From contig JAQTSI010000003.1 in assembly GCA_028711365.1 (NCBI GenBank), positions 1 to 43,171 on the forward strand: a stretch of DNA of 43,171 bases. The letters run 5' to 3'. This document shows positions 35,301 through 43,171 of this stretch, in pieces (the first letter of the stretch is position 1; each line of letters begins with the position of its first letter). The notes under the pieces were generated by a model. That model was given only the letters and a program-made list of their open reading frames with translations, searched no databases and was not told where the DNA came from. This stretch comes from Methylococcaceae bacterium. Its GTDB lineage: Bacteria; Pseudomonadota; Gammaproteobacteria; Methylococcales; Methylococcaceae. The position numbers and the translations under genes were made by a program.

Positions 35301-35939
35301 TAAAATCAAATAGTTAGCGAAATTCAATAAAGTCCGTTTTTTTCTGTGCTACTTCTGTGCTACCCCCCCTGTCCAACCTGCGGTTGCACACGCAAAATTC
35401 CCCACCCGGTCAACAGGTCGAATGCCCCAAGGATTTTATCCCCCTATCCCCTACCAGCAGTGACACATAGGCTCAGCAGTCCCGCGTCTTAACCCTGGCT
35501 CATCAGCTTCATCCGGCGCAGTTGAATTGTCAGCCGATTACATTCCATGATGCTCACGGTCGTAGTAGTCGACAGTAACCAGCAGGACACACACCCCATG
35601 GTTCCCATAATGGGTTCAGTCAATTGAACACTCCATCCCAATAGATCGACAAAGGCAAGCCCGTGGTCTTGCTGTCCTTGTCATCTTCAGATCTTTCATG
35701 ATCCTTCTCTACCCGTACCCCTTCATTTTTTAACCGGGAAAACTGGAAAAGCCGGGAAACCCAGATACGGCGCGGATTTCAGCGCCCCCGGTTTTTGATT
35801 TTGCGGTTTCGATTTCCGGGAAATCCGGGAAAGATGTTGTACCGAGATTCACCAAGTTTGACGATAAGGCGATTTTTGCGCTGAATTTTTCACACTGCAG
35901 GACCCGCAGTCAGTGGGTTATCTGGATTCCCTCGCTTTT
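35301..35939. other. Gene-free stretch after tRNA-Gly, likely integration remnant
   Basis: About 640 bp without an intact gene. The minus strand next to the tRNA (35320-35400) reads as a protein tail, GSTEVAQKKTDFIEFR then stop, of the VAQK kind often seen at the ends of tyrosine-recombinase integrases, with the doubled phrase ctgtgctacttctgtgctac. This suggests an integrase was once next to the tRNA and has been lost. The later part contains ccggga-rich repeats near 35730-35835 but nothing I can name. Confidence 0.4.
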
Positions 35940-35956
35940 AGTTAATACAATTAACT
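35940..35956. promoter_or_regulatory. 17-bp palindromic operator upstream of brnT
   Basis: agttaat-aca-attaact is a perfect inverted repeat ending 2 bp before the brnT ATG. BrnA antitoxins are DNA-binding proteins that repress their own operon, so this is a likely operator. It also covers the position where the ribosome site would be expected. Confidence 0.55.
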
Positions 35957-35958
35957 CC

Positions 35959-36234
35959 ATGATCACTTATGACGAACCCAAGCGCCAAGCCAATCTCATC
36001 AAACATGGGTTGGACTTGGCCGATGCCGGGCTCGTCTATTACGCGCCGAACAAGCTCACCTTGAAATCACCTCGCCACGATGAGGATCGACTGATGGATG
36101 TGGCCATGGTGGATGTGTTTGGTGTCGTGCTGGTATTGGTGTATGCCGAACGCGGCGACGACATACGCGCCATTTCGTTACGCCGTGCCTCTAAACAGGA
36201 GCGAAAACGCTATGCAAACGTCCAGCAAAACTGA
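35959..36234 (+). CDS. brnT: BrnT-family ribonuclease toxin
   Basis: The 91-residue protein matches BrnT/DUF497 toxins, RelE-fold ribonucleases that inhibit translation. Typical features are TYDEPKRQANLIKHGLDLADA at the N-terminus (usual FxWDxxKxxxNxxKHGV), RHDEDRLMDVAMVDVFGVVL in the middle and RAISLRRASKQERKRY at the end, carrying the catalytic Arg/His region. It overlaps the brnA start by 23 bp. No ribosome site is evident before the ATG because a palindrome occupies the space; translation may be from a nearly leaderless message. Confidence 0.93.
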   Translation: MITYDEPKRQANLIKHGLDLADAGLVYYAPNKLTLKSPRHDEDRLMDVAMVDVFGVVLVLVYAERGDDIRAISLRRASKQERKRYANVQQN

Positions 36235-36514
36235 TTGGGCTCGGGTGAAGCGCGAAGCTGAGGCTGATGCGCCGGTTGCCTTGGATACGGATGCCGAGTT
36301 GTACGATCCGAACGACGCAGCGGCAGTGGATGCTTTTTGGGATGCGGCGATCGTGCGCCGTCCAGGACAACGGGGCAAACAGAAAACGCCCATCAAGGTG
36401 CCCACCACGATTCGGTTTGACGCCGACGTATTGGCAGCCCTGAAGTCGACCGGCAAGGGTTGGCAAACGCGAGTAAACGACGCCATGCGCGAATGGCTAA
36501 AAACCCATCAGTGA
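36212..36514 (+). CDS. brnA: BrnA-family antitoxin
   Basis: The 100-residue protein from the ATG at 36212 overlaps the end of brnT. Residues 1-60 are acidic and rich in Asp/Ala, with DAAAVDAFWDAAIVRRPGQR, the toxin-binding part. Residues 62-100 form a ribbon-helix-helix DNA-binding domain (KVPTTIRFDADVLAALKSTGKGWQTRVNDAMREWL). BrnA represses the operon with BrnT. The toxin-first gene order is usual for brnTA. A longer frame start is inside brnT and rejected. Confidence 0.92.
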   Translation: MQTSSKTDWARVKREAEADAPVALDTDAELYDPNDAAAVDAFWDAAIVRRPGQRGKQKTPIKVPTTIRFDADVLAALKSTGKGWQTRVNDAMREWLKTHQ

Positions 36515-36863
36515 GATTGATCTTTGTAGTCCGCTTGAGTTGCAATAAATGCAGCCTTCCCGGCAAGGCTCGAACCTACGATCAATGACTTCGACAGCCA
36601 AAAAAAAGCCACCAGGAGATTACCCCTGGCGGCCGATTGTTCGATATGCCTGTCTCTAACAGTGGTCGTTCCGCTTAAGCTGCCTTCGCTTCGTCCGCGG
36701 CTTGGCGTGCCCATCTAAAACCGGCTTTTTCACCATTTCATGCTCGTCGAGAGTCGGCGGAAAGGCTTCAAACTATGCCATGACAGGAGCAAGCCGGACA
36801 AAAGGGCAAAGGCCTGGAAGATTTTCAGCCCTTAACCCGCCAAGACATGACACCTATGTTCTG
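36515..36863. other. Gene-free stretch within a decayed prophage-like region
   Basis: About 350 bp with no supported gene. It contains a minus-strand terminator (36600-36633). A possible short minus-strand protein tail, VKKPVLDGHAKPRTKRRQLK then NDHC and stop near 36657-36659, precedes that terminator in transcription order. A tRNA T-arm-like phrase (gtaggttcgagcc on the minus strand, near 36570) is not a tRNA gene. Confidence 0.35.
36600..36633 (-). terminator. Rho-independent terminator, minus strand
   Basis: Read on the minus strand, gccgccagg and cctggtggc form a stem with one mismatch around a ggtaatct loop, followed by a run of eight T. It shows that minus-strand genes once ended here, consistent with the phage-peptidase remnant upstream. 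Confidence 0.8.
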
Positions 36864-37229
36864 CTACCCCATAGCCAGCAGTTCGATTTGCCGTTGCCTT
36901 GCGCTGCTCGGTGCGCCTTGCAGGGGTCTTCCTGCCGATCCCTGCATTTTCTGTATCAGGGCCGATCTCTGCATCTTCTGTAGCAGGGCGTTAAGCGTCA
37001 TGACGCCATCCACCATTCCTTCCCGCTTTGCAGCCTCAGCGCCGAGCACCCTACCTTGCCCCATGCCGTTGCGGGCGTTGCTGAGGGGAACCATGCGCCC
37101 ACGCGCTACGCCCTGGGTGAACATGCCGTAATAGTCGCCTGCGCGCGCTCCCAGATATTCCTTGGCATCCTTGCCCAGCGGATCGAACGGGTTGCCCTCG
37201 GTCTTATACCGCTTCACTCTCTTTGTCAA
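36864..37229 (-). pseudogene. C-terminal fragment of phage S49 (SppA-like) peptidase
   Basis: The frame reads VKRYKTEGNPFDPLGKDAKE, YLGARAGDYYGMFTQGVARG, and GQGRVLGAEAAKREGMVDGV with MTLNALLQKM, the C-terminal third of phage-encoded S49 signal-peptide-peptidase-like proteases that process the capsid or scaffold during head assembly. The N-terminal part with the catalytic Ser and Lys should lie above 37229 but is replaced by the large regulator gene. The apparent TTG start is only the edge of the open frame. It marks a prophage remnant into which the regulator was inserted. Confidence 0.7.
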
Positions 37230-40200
37230 TCCAATAGGAAGTGAGCAAGAAGCGACTGGCGCAGGGGATCGTTCTCATCAAGCGAATCGGCGAGTCGAGA
37301 CAAGCCCGTCGCCGCCTTATTCCGAAAGTTTTCAGATTCCTTGAGCCGTCCTTGCGATGCATGCAGTTCCGCCGCCGTTGCATAGACACGCCAAGCGGCC
37401 AGCGGAACTTCTGGCCCTTCGACTTCGGTGATGGCAAGCGCTTTCAATAGGCATGTCTGCGCCTCCTCCCAGGATTGCTCCATCATGGCGATTTCCGTAA
37501 GCATCCGATAGCCGAGTGCGCGATAAGTCCGCTCAACTGGCAGGTCGGCGAGTTCCAATAGTAACCGTTCCACCTCGTCGCGCGCTCGCGCAGGTTCCTG
37601 TTGTGCCAGCCAATAGACGCCAAGACCTTGATGTAGCATCAATCGATAACGGCGTTCAATCAAAGTGCTTGCTTCCACTGCTCCGCTGATTTCCCCGAAA
37701 CAGCGTGCAGCTTCCGGATAGTGCCCTAAACCCAGGTGCGCAAGTCCGTTTAGGAGCAAAAAGAGAGGAAGGGCGTGGGGGTCAGTAGGCCGAGGGGGGG
37801 CACGCTGATACAACGCAAGTGCGCCCTGAAAGTCCATGGCCTCCAGATGCAGGGCTACGCCCATTAGGTGAAATAGCGACAATGGCATGGGACTGCTGTT
37901 TTGCTCGGCCACTCGCATGCCTTTAGACAGGAGCTGCCTCAGCTCTCCCCATCTCCCCAGAAAAAGTAAAGCCCAAGCGGAAAAATACTGACCGGCCATA
38001 TAAGTATATCCGTCGCCCATCATCAGACCAAGCTGCGCCGCCTCCTGCGCCGCCGTGAGTGCATCGCCGTAATTAGCCTGGTAAATTTCGAGGATGGCCT
38101 GCGCCGTGAGAAACAAGGCCAGGGGTTTGTTATCCATCGCCAGGCGGGCTATTTCCACTCCGCGTGTGATGGCCGCTTGATCTTTTACCTGCCATTCGTC
38201 AAACTCAAGACGAAAATATGCACGGTGGGCTCCCGCGTAGATTTTAAGCCGGTTGTCGATGAGTTCGCTGCTCTGCTCAAGCGCCTGTTCCACGATGGCG
38301 ATATTACGTGAACGATCGGAATGAAACAGCGCCAAACATAACGATATCAAGCCGTCGACCTCATCCTCCCGCCGTTCTTCGGCTCTGGCCAGGGCTACCA
38401 GTGTTTCAAGATCTGTCATCATGCCAGGCCAATCGGTGAGAGCGCGGTGGATTAGTGCGCGTTGCCGTAGCAACTCCAGGCGGATGCCCACGCGGCTTTC
38501 TCGTGGTAGGTAGTCCACCAGCGCCAAGGCGCGACCGAGATAATCCAGGGCCTCGCGATTGGCGAAGCGCGCCGCCGCCTGTTTTGCCGCCAAGCCCAGG
38601 TAGTCCAATGCCTTGGGGAAATCCCGCCCCTCCTCGAAATGCCGGGCCAACTCGGCAGCGATTTCCCCCGTCTGCCCCGCATAGGCGGTTTCCAGCCGTT
38701 CGCCCAAGCGCCGATGCAGAGAGATCCGATAGGCCGGGGGCAGCCGCTGGTATAGCACCTCCGCATATAGTGCGTGGCGGAAGGCATACCCCCCCGCTAC
38801 CGTCCCGTCCGGCCACTCTGCCATCTCGGCCGCCGCCAACATCGGCCCTCGCCGCGCCAGACCTTCGCAGCAGGCCTCAACGGCGATTGGGTCCTGCTCC
38901 AGTGCGGCCGCCAACAAAGCCGCCGAGTTGTCCATCCCGGCCGCGCTGGCCACTCCGAGCAGCCGTTGCTCCTCCGGGCTCAGGCGTGCGATCTGGTGCT
39001 CGATCATCGTCTGGATCGTCTCCGGCACGCCGCGCTCTATGTCATCTTCAGCCCTTGCAATGCTCCACAGGCTCCCGCTCTGCTTGAGCCGCCCCTCGGC
39101 CAGTAGATAGTCGAGCAGATTCACCAGAAACAAGGGGTGTCCACCGGTTCGACGGTAGAGGATCTCGGCAACTGCCTCGGGGAACCGGCTCTCGGGAAAC
39201 CGCAGCCCCAGATAGGCGTGTAGTTCCGCCGGGGAGAAGGTATCCAGCGGCAGTTCATGGCACAGCCGGTGCGCCTGCAATTCCTGCCGCACTCGCCGTA
39301 TCGGGTGGTCCCGCAACGCCACGTCGCTCGGCCGATAGCTGCCGATCACCAGCAGCGCCGCATGCATACGTCGCCGCCCCAGCGTAGCGAGTAGATCCAA
39401 CGTGGCGTAATCGCTCCAGTGCAGGTCTTCCAATACCACGACCAGCGGTGCCTCCGCCCCCAGGATCTCCAACACCTCGCAGCCCTCCCGTAGCATGCGC
39501 TCCCGCGTGGCGCCCAGTACTTCATTCTGCAATCCAAAGCGTTCTTCCGCCGTCAGCAGCCCTGGCATCTGCAACAGCCAAGTCGGGGCATGGGCGCGCA
39601 ACGCAGAGATGAGAGCCGGCCCCTGTTGCGCCAGTGCGCTCAGCAATGGCAGAAACGCCTCGCCCGCGCCGAAGTGTTCGATGCACTGCCCCCACAGCAG
39701 AGCCGGACGGTCCGGCAGCGCTTGCAGAAACATCTCGATCAAGGTGCTTTTGCCTATCCCAGCCTCGCCGGTGACGAAGATCAGTTGCCGGCGGCCTGCC
39801 ACGGCCTGTTCCCAGAGTTGTAGTAGGCGCGCCAAAGGCGCTTCGCGGCCCACTTGGGGGAGTGCGGTTTCCGGCGTGTCCCAATGGATAGTCGCCGGGG
39901 CTGAGATGGCAGGCGGATGGGTGTCCTCCAGGCGGCTCACTGTGGCGATGAAGCGATAGCCGCGCCGAGCCACCGTTTCGATATAACGGGGCGACTTGGG
40001 GTCGTCGCCCAAAGCCTGACGCAGTTCATTGATGCGGCCCTTGAGCGCTGACTCGCTGATATAGCGGTGCGCCCACACCGCATCGAACAATTCGTCCTTG
40101 GACACCAGCCGCCCCGCCCGCTCGACCAGGCAGCACAGCAGTGCGAATGCCTTGGGGGCAAGGTTGACGGCCTGATCATCACGGCACAGGCTGGCGTCGC

Positions 40201-40246
40201 TCACATCGAGCCGGAATCGATTAAATAACCAGACAGGTTGTGGCAT
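37226..40246 (-). CDS. Winged-helix/ATPase/TPR transcriptional regulator
   Basis: The 1006-residue protein has three parts. Residues 1-104 are an OmpR/CadC-type winged helix (NLAPKAFALLCCLVERAGRL, ALKGRINELRQALGDDPKSP, VARRGYRFIATV). Residues about 130-480 are an AAA/STAND-like ATPase with Walker A GEAGIGKST (160-168) and Walker B LVVVLEDLHWSD (268-279). The remainder, about 500-1000, is TPR-like helical repeats rich in Leu, Ala and Tyr. No membrane segment is seen. STAND regulators of this kind are switched by ligand binding to the repeat domain. Its target and ligand are unknown; the divergent hemopexin-like gene, 384 bp away, is a candidate. It overlaps the phage fragment's edge. Confidence 0.9.
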   Translation of the reverse strand: MPQPVWLFNRFRLDVSDASLCRDDQAVNLAPKAFALLCCLVERAGRLVSKDELFDAVWAHRYISESALKGRINELRQALGDDPKSPRYIETVARRGYRFIATVSRLEDTHPPAISAPATIHWDTPETALPQVGREAPLARLLQLWEQAVAGRRQLIFVTGEAGIGKSTLIEMFLQALPDRPALLWGQCIEHFGAGEAFLPLLSALAQQGPALISALRAHAPTWLLQMPGLLTAEERFGLQNEVLGATRERMLREGCEVLEILGAEAPLVVVLEDLHWSDYATLDLLATLGRRRMHAALLVIGSYRPSDVALRDHPIRRVRQELQAHRLCHELPLDTFSPAELHAYLGLRFPESRFPEAVAEILYRRTGGHPLFLVNLLDYLLAEGRLKQSGSLWSIARAEDDIERGVPETIQTMIEHQIARLSPEEQRLLGVASAAGMDNSAALLAAALEQDPIAVEACCEGLARRGPMLAAAEMAEWPDGTVAGGYAFRHALYAEVLYQRLPPAYRISLHRRLGERLETAYAGQTGEIAAELARHFEEGRDFPKALDYLGLAAKQAAARFANREALDYLGRALALVDYLPRESRVGIRLELLRQRALIHRALTDWPGMMTDLETLVALARAEERREDEVDGLISLCLALFHSDRSRNIAIVEQALEQSSELIDNRLKIYAGAHRAYFRLEFDEWQVKDQAAITRGVEIARLAMDNKPLALFLTAQAILEIYQANYGDALTAAQEAAQLGLMMGDGYTYMAGQYFSAWALLFLGRWGELRQLLSKGMRVAEQNSSPMPLSLFHLMGVALHLEAMDFQGALALYQRAPPRPTDPHALPLFLLLNGLAHLGLGHYPEAARCFGEISGAVEASTLIERRYRLMLHQGLGVYWLAQQEPARARDEVERLLLELADLPVERTYRALGYRMLTEIAMMEQSWEEAQTCLLKALAITEVEGPEVPLAAWRVYATAAELHASQGRLKESENFRNKAATGLSRLADSLDENDPLRQSLLAHFLLD

Positions 40247-40630
40247 GGTGTCGTTCTCTCCGAATCTTTGTCTTCAGTATAGGCCGTAAGCCACCACTCA
40301 AACCAGACACAAACTGAACCATATCCGAACCTAAAGCGGACGACTTCCCAAGCCCGTTCCGGCATTCTGGAATCGCCTTCCGGCTCAGCCGACCTTGTCA
40401 AATCTAAACGCATTAGTTAGCAAGGTAAGGCGTGGCAAGGTTTGTCAGCACAAGCCCGGCATTTCCTTCGCATGTCGGGCTTTGTACTTCAATGCCGAGG
40501 GACATGGAGCGATGGGGCTGCGAAGGCAATATCCGTCCCGCATATCGCGGCCTAATGGCGTCGAGAACGCCGTTAGGCATAGCAATCTCGAGGGAATTAC
40601 TTGAAAATCACTTGAAATAGGAGAAATTCA
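40247..40630. other. Divergent intergenic region with 11-bp hairpin
   Basis: This 384-bp spacer lies between divergent genes. At 40551-40577, cctaatggcgt and acgccgttagg pair over 11 bp with one G-T pair around a cgaga loop. There is no T run, so a structured leader or operator is more likely than a terminator. A good ribosome site, ataggaga, is at 40617-40624. No other gene or repeat is visible. Confidence 0.5.
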
Positions 40631-42085
40631 ATGCCTTGTTATTTTTTTTCAGGAAACAAATACATCCGCGTAACCCGGCGCGAAACCGGTGCCGGCAAGG
40701 TCGATCCGCACTATCCCGCCCCGATCTCCAACTGGGGCTGGGGCGATTTCGGCAAGAACGGTATCGACGCAGCGCTCTATAGCGGCCCGGTCGACTATTT
40801 CTTTTCCGGCGACCAATATATCCGCGTGCGGCGCGGTGACTCCGGCCCCGGCCAAATCGACCCCGGCTATCCCGCTTCAATTTCCAAGTGGGGCTGGGGG
40901 GAATTCGGCAAGCATGGCATCGACGCCGCGCTGTGGAGCGACACCGTCTGCTATTTCTTCAAGGGATCGCAATATATCCGCGTGACGCGAGGCGACCGGG
41001 GGCCGGGAACGGTGGACGACCACTATCCCAAACCGATCTCGACCTGGGGCTGGGGGGAATTCGGTAAGCACGGGATCGATGCAGCGTTGAACAGCGGCAA
41101 CAAATACTACTTTTTCTCGGGCAACCAGTATATTCGTGTAAGCCGCGCCCACGATACCGGACCCGGCCATGTCGACAAAGGCTATCCCAAGTTGATCTCC
41201 GAGTGGCACTGGGGCGAGTTTGGCAAGCAGGGGATCAGTGCCGCGTTGTTTAGTGGACTGGATTTCGACGACCCGGTGTCCTTTGCTTCGGCGGGCAGCG
41301 ATTCCAACTACCTGATGGCACATGGCGGCGAGAACCTGACGGGCGTGGTAGTGACCATCGACATCACCCGAGACCTGACCCTGATCGCCAATGGCCCGCC
41401 GCAGTCGGGGGCCGACCAGGTATCGGGCTTCAGCTTCCAGCTCAATTGCTACTCGCCCAGCCCCGAGACCGACGCCTGGCAGCAATATGTCATAGGCTTC
41501 GACACCGACGATTGCTACGGACAAGTCAACAACTGGCAGAACGCCGATACTTGCCTGATCAACACCCCAACCGAGCTTGCCTCACTCTCGGGCAGCACGC
41601 TCTCAGCAGGTCACAAGCTGCGCATCGCGCTCAATTTCGACCACAAGGCCAATGTCACTGGCGCGACTTTCAGCCTCTACGACGTTGACGGGCAGGAGTT
41701 GGGCTCCGACACCATCACCCTGACTGACAACGGCATCACCGAGGACCAGCTCTCGCCAATCGTGGCTTTTGAACTGAACATTGTCGGCCCGGGCTACTCC
41801 GAAAGCGCAACCTTCTCCCATGGCGCCGGCACGATCATCTACCAGTCGCACGGCACGCTGGTCCCGGCCACCAAGAAGCCCGCCGATGCCGAGGCCAATC
41901 TGATCACCGCCGAGACCGCCAATACGACCTATACAGAAATGTCGGCCACGGGCTCCGACTATTTCATGCAGCATTTTGACGTCGCCAGTGGCGTGGCGCC
42001 CAAGTCGCATCATGTCGGCGAGAAACCCCGCTTCCGCCCGCCGTTGGTCCTGCCGCCGCCTGGAGGGCGCCGCGCGAAAAAGTGA
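40631..42085 (+). CDS. Four-repeat hemopexin-like protein with extra C-terminal domain
   Basis: The 484-residue protein starts behind aggaga and has no signal peptide. Residues 1-212 contain four hemopexin-type blades, each with a YFFSG/YFFKG strand, QYIRVxR, a GPG turn, YPxxIS and WGWGEFGKxGIDAAL: they start at about residues 4, 56, 106 and 158. This predicts a complete four-bladed propeller like plant albumin-2 and the Photorhabdus photopexins. The C-terminal 270 residues (VSFASAGSDSNYLMAHGGEN, GADQVSGFSFQLNCYSPSPE, VAFELNIVGPGYSESATFSH) look like a beta-sandwich domain I cannot name. The tail is Pro/Arg-rich. Ligand and location are unknown; heme binding is not certain in such bacterial repeats. 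Confidence 0.93.
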   Translation: MPCYFFSGNKYIRVTRRETGAGKVDPHYPAPISNWGWGDFGKNGIDAALYSGPVDYFFSGDQYIRVRRGDSGPGQIDPGYPASISKWGWGEFGKHGIDAALWSDTVCYFFKGSQYIRVTRGDRGPGTVDDHYPKPISTWGWGEFGKHGIDAALNSGNKYYFFSGNQYIRVSRAHDTGPGHVDKGYPKLISEWHWGEFGKQGISAALFSGLDFDDPVSFASAGSDSNYLMAHGGENLTGVVVTIDITRDLTLIANGPPQSGADQVSGFSFQLNCYSPSPETDAWQQYVIGFDTDDCYGQVNNWQNADTCLINTPTELASLSGSTLSAGHKLRIALNFDHKANVTGATFSLYDVDGQELGSDTITLTDNGITEDQLSPIVAFELNIVGPGYSESATFSHGAGTIIYQSHGTLVPATKKPADAEANLITAETANTTYTEMSATGSDYFMQHFDVASGVAPKSHHVGEKPRFRPPLVLPPPGGRRAKK

Positions 42086-42100
42086 CCGGGAACTGTGTAG

Positions 42101-42127
42101 GGTGCGCACGGCTTTATCGTGCGCACC
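42101..42127. repeat. REP-like hairpin after the hemopexin-like gene
   Basis: ggtgcgcacg and cgtgcgcacc pair perfectly over 10 bp around gctttat. It follows the stop codon by 15 bp but has no T run. The gtagggtgcgcac phrase resembles repetitive intergenic palindromes seen in many Gammaproteobacteria; it may still help end transcription. Confidence 0.6.
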
Positions 42128-42143
42128 GATTCGAGAGCATCTC

Positions 42144-43171
42144 CAGGGTAAACGCATTAAAACTACTTTACAAAGAGAGAGATAAGCGGGCATTCTGATT
42201 AGTTTTTGAGGGAGACCCGATGGCTGCCAGTTTCATAGACCATTTCGCGACGTTGAAAGATCCCCGGATCGAGCGCAATAAGCGTCATGCCTTGATCGAC
42301 ATTCTGGTTCTCACGGTCTGCGCGGTGGCCAGCGGAGCCGACGGTTGGGAGGCCATTGCGGAGTTTGGTCAGAGTAAGTTGGACTGGTTGCGACGCTTCA
42401 TCCCCTTGAAAAACGGCGTACCTTCGCATGATTGCATCGCTTATGTGATTTCCCGGCTGTCTCCAGAAGGCTTCCGTCATTGCTTTATGAACTGGGTCGA
42501 GAGCGTGCGGAAGAAGACGGAAGGCGAAGGGGTGGCGGTGGATGGCAAAACCGCGCGAGGGTCGCGAGACGGCCGAAAGAACCGGAATCCATTACACAGG
42601 GTGAGCGCTTGGGCGGAAGCCAATCGGCGAGTGCTGGGACAGGAGGTGACGGACGAGAAATCGAACGAGATCACGGCAATCCCGAAGCTGTTGGCGCTGC
42701 TGGACTTGCACGGGTGCATCGTGACGACGGATGCGATGGGTTGCCAGCAAACGGTGGCGGAGCAGGTCATCGACCAGGGCGGGGACTATGTGCTGGGGCT
42801 CAAAGGCAATCAGGGGACGTTGCACGAAGCGGTGGAGAACTACTTCACGACCGCCCGGGCCGCCGACTTCAAAGCGGTGAAACACCGCTATCTGGAAGAG
42901 ATCGATAACGACCACGGTCGGTTGGAGATTCGGCGCTATTGGATCACCGAGGACCTGTGCACCCTGCCGTGCACGGAACGGTGGAAGGGCTTACGCAGTA
43001 TCGGTTGGGTCGAGCGGGAAAGCGGGGTGGGGGAAACCTGCAGCATCGAACAGCGCTACTTTATCAATTCCATCGCCGCGGACGCTAAGCGGTTCGTGCG
43101 GGCGGTGCGTGGGCATTGGGGCATCGAAAACCGCCTGCACTGGCGACTGGACGTGGTGCTTCGGGAAGATG
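42144..43171 (+). mobile_element. ISAs1-family insertion sequence, cut by the window end
   Basis: A likely left terminal repeat, cagggtaaacgcattaa at 42144-42160, lies 60 bp before the transposase start. It shares the caggg-aa-cgc pattern with the ends of the IS at 7712-8616. The right end is beyond the window, so no target duplication can be checked. Its reading frame is intact as far as visible. Confidence 0.75.
42220..43171 (+). CDS. ISAs1-family transposase, partial
   Basis: An open frame of 317 codons runs from the ATG at 42220, behind gggag, to the window edge. It has the complete N-terminal and most of the DDE domain: FIDHFATLKDPRIERNKRHA, VPSHDCIAYVISRL, the first catalytic Asp region GVAVDGKTARGSRDG, GCIVTTDAMGCQQTVAEQVI, GGDYVLGLKGNQGTLHEAVE, and AVRGHWGIENRLHWRLDVVL. 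About 50-60 residues are expected beyond the edge. There are no frameshifts, so this copy is probably active or recently active, unlike the deleted one at 7769. Confidence 0.95.
   Translation, partial: MAASFIDHFATLKDPRIERNKRHALIDILVLTVCAVASGADGWEAIAEFGQSKLDWLRRFIPLKNGVPSHDCIAYVISRLSPEGFRHCFMNWVESVRKKTEGEGVAVDGKTARGSRDGRKNRNPLHRVSAWAEANRRVLGQEVTDEKSNEITAIPKLLALLDLHGCIVTTDAMGCQQTVAEQVIDQGGDYVLGLKGNQGTLHEAVENYFTTARAADFKAVKHRYLEEIDNDHGRLEIRRYWITEDLCTLPCTERWKGLRSIGWVERESGVGETCSIEQRYFINSIAADAKRFVRAVRGHWGIENRLHWRLDVVLRED

Noticed and set aside
36540..36600. tRNA-like T arm on the minus strand
   Set aside because: Only the ggttcgagcc phrase fits; no acceptor or anticodon arm can be drawn around it.

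Overview
The window is a GC-rich proteobacterial chromosome segment, most likely from a gammaproteobacterium. The strongest clue is the divergent rsmI / lpoA-yraN-diaA arrangement, which is characteristic of Gammaproteobacteria. A methanotroph-like (Methylococcales) host is only a guess. Everything below was read by eye from the sequence; no database was searched.

Region 1 (1-7.6 kb) is ordinary core genome: a DUF2269 membrane protein, two small envelope proteins, rsmI, lpoA, yraN, diaA, a GlcD-type FAD oxidase and lgt. Region 2 (7.7-10.5 kb) is accessory and decayed. It holds a 905-bp ISAs1-family element with clean ends but a gutted transposase, then a mazE antitoxin whose mazF partner breaks off into a frameshifted DUF1156-type DNA methylase remnant.

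Region 3 (10.5-17.6 kb) has a Lys/Arg-tailed protein of unknown function. It is followed by a tight three-gene operon (HTTM-DCC fusion plus two YeeE/YedE thiosulfate-transporter-like halves), a TacAT-type toxin-antitoxin pair, a 107-bp MITE-like element, a small secreted protein, and dapC-dapD. Region 4 (18-24.9 kb) holds a phosphate-selective porin and pstS, each apparently phosphate-related, then an Spx-like gene with dapE, sseA and an HD-GYP protein. dapC, dapD and dapE together cover three successive steps of the succinylase branch of lysine/diaminopimelate synthesis.

Region 5 (25-30.6 kb) contains an AraC regulator divergent from an AhpD-like gene that is split by a 175-bp MITE with a perfect 11-bp target duplication; removing the insert restores the reading frame exactly. 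A beta-propeller gene divergent from an OmpR/histidine-kinase pair follows. Region 6 (30.6-33.6 kb) is a graveyard: a LysE fragment, eleven in-register 42-bp repeats, two convergent frameshifted genes and an RDD fragment.

Region 7 (33.6-43.2 kb) starts with a small protein, a 2-Cys peroxiredoxin and tRNA-Gly(CCC). Downstream of the tRNA lies what looks like a decayed integrated element: an integrase-like tail, brnTA, and an S49 phage-peptidase fragment. It is interrupted by a 1006-residue winged-helix/ATPase/TPR regulator, a four-repeat hemopexin-like protein, and an ISAs1-family element that runs off the end.
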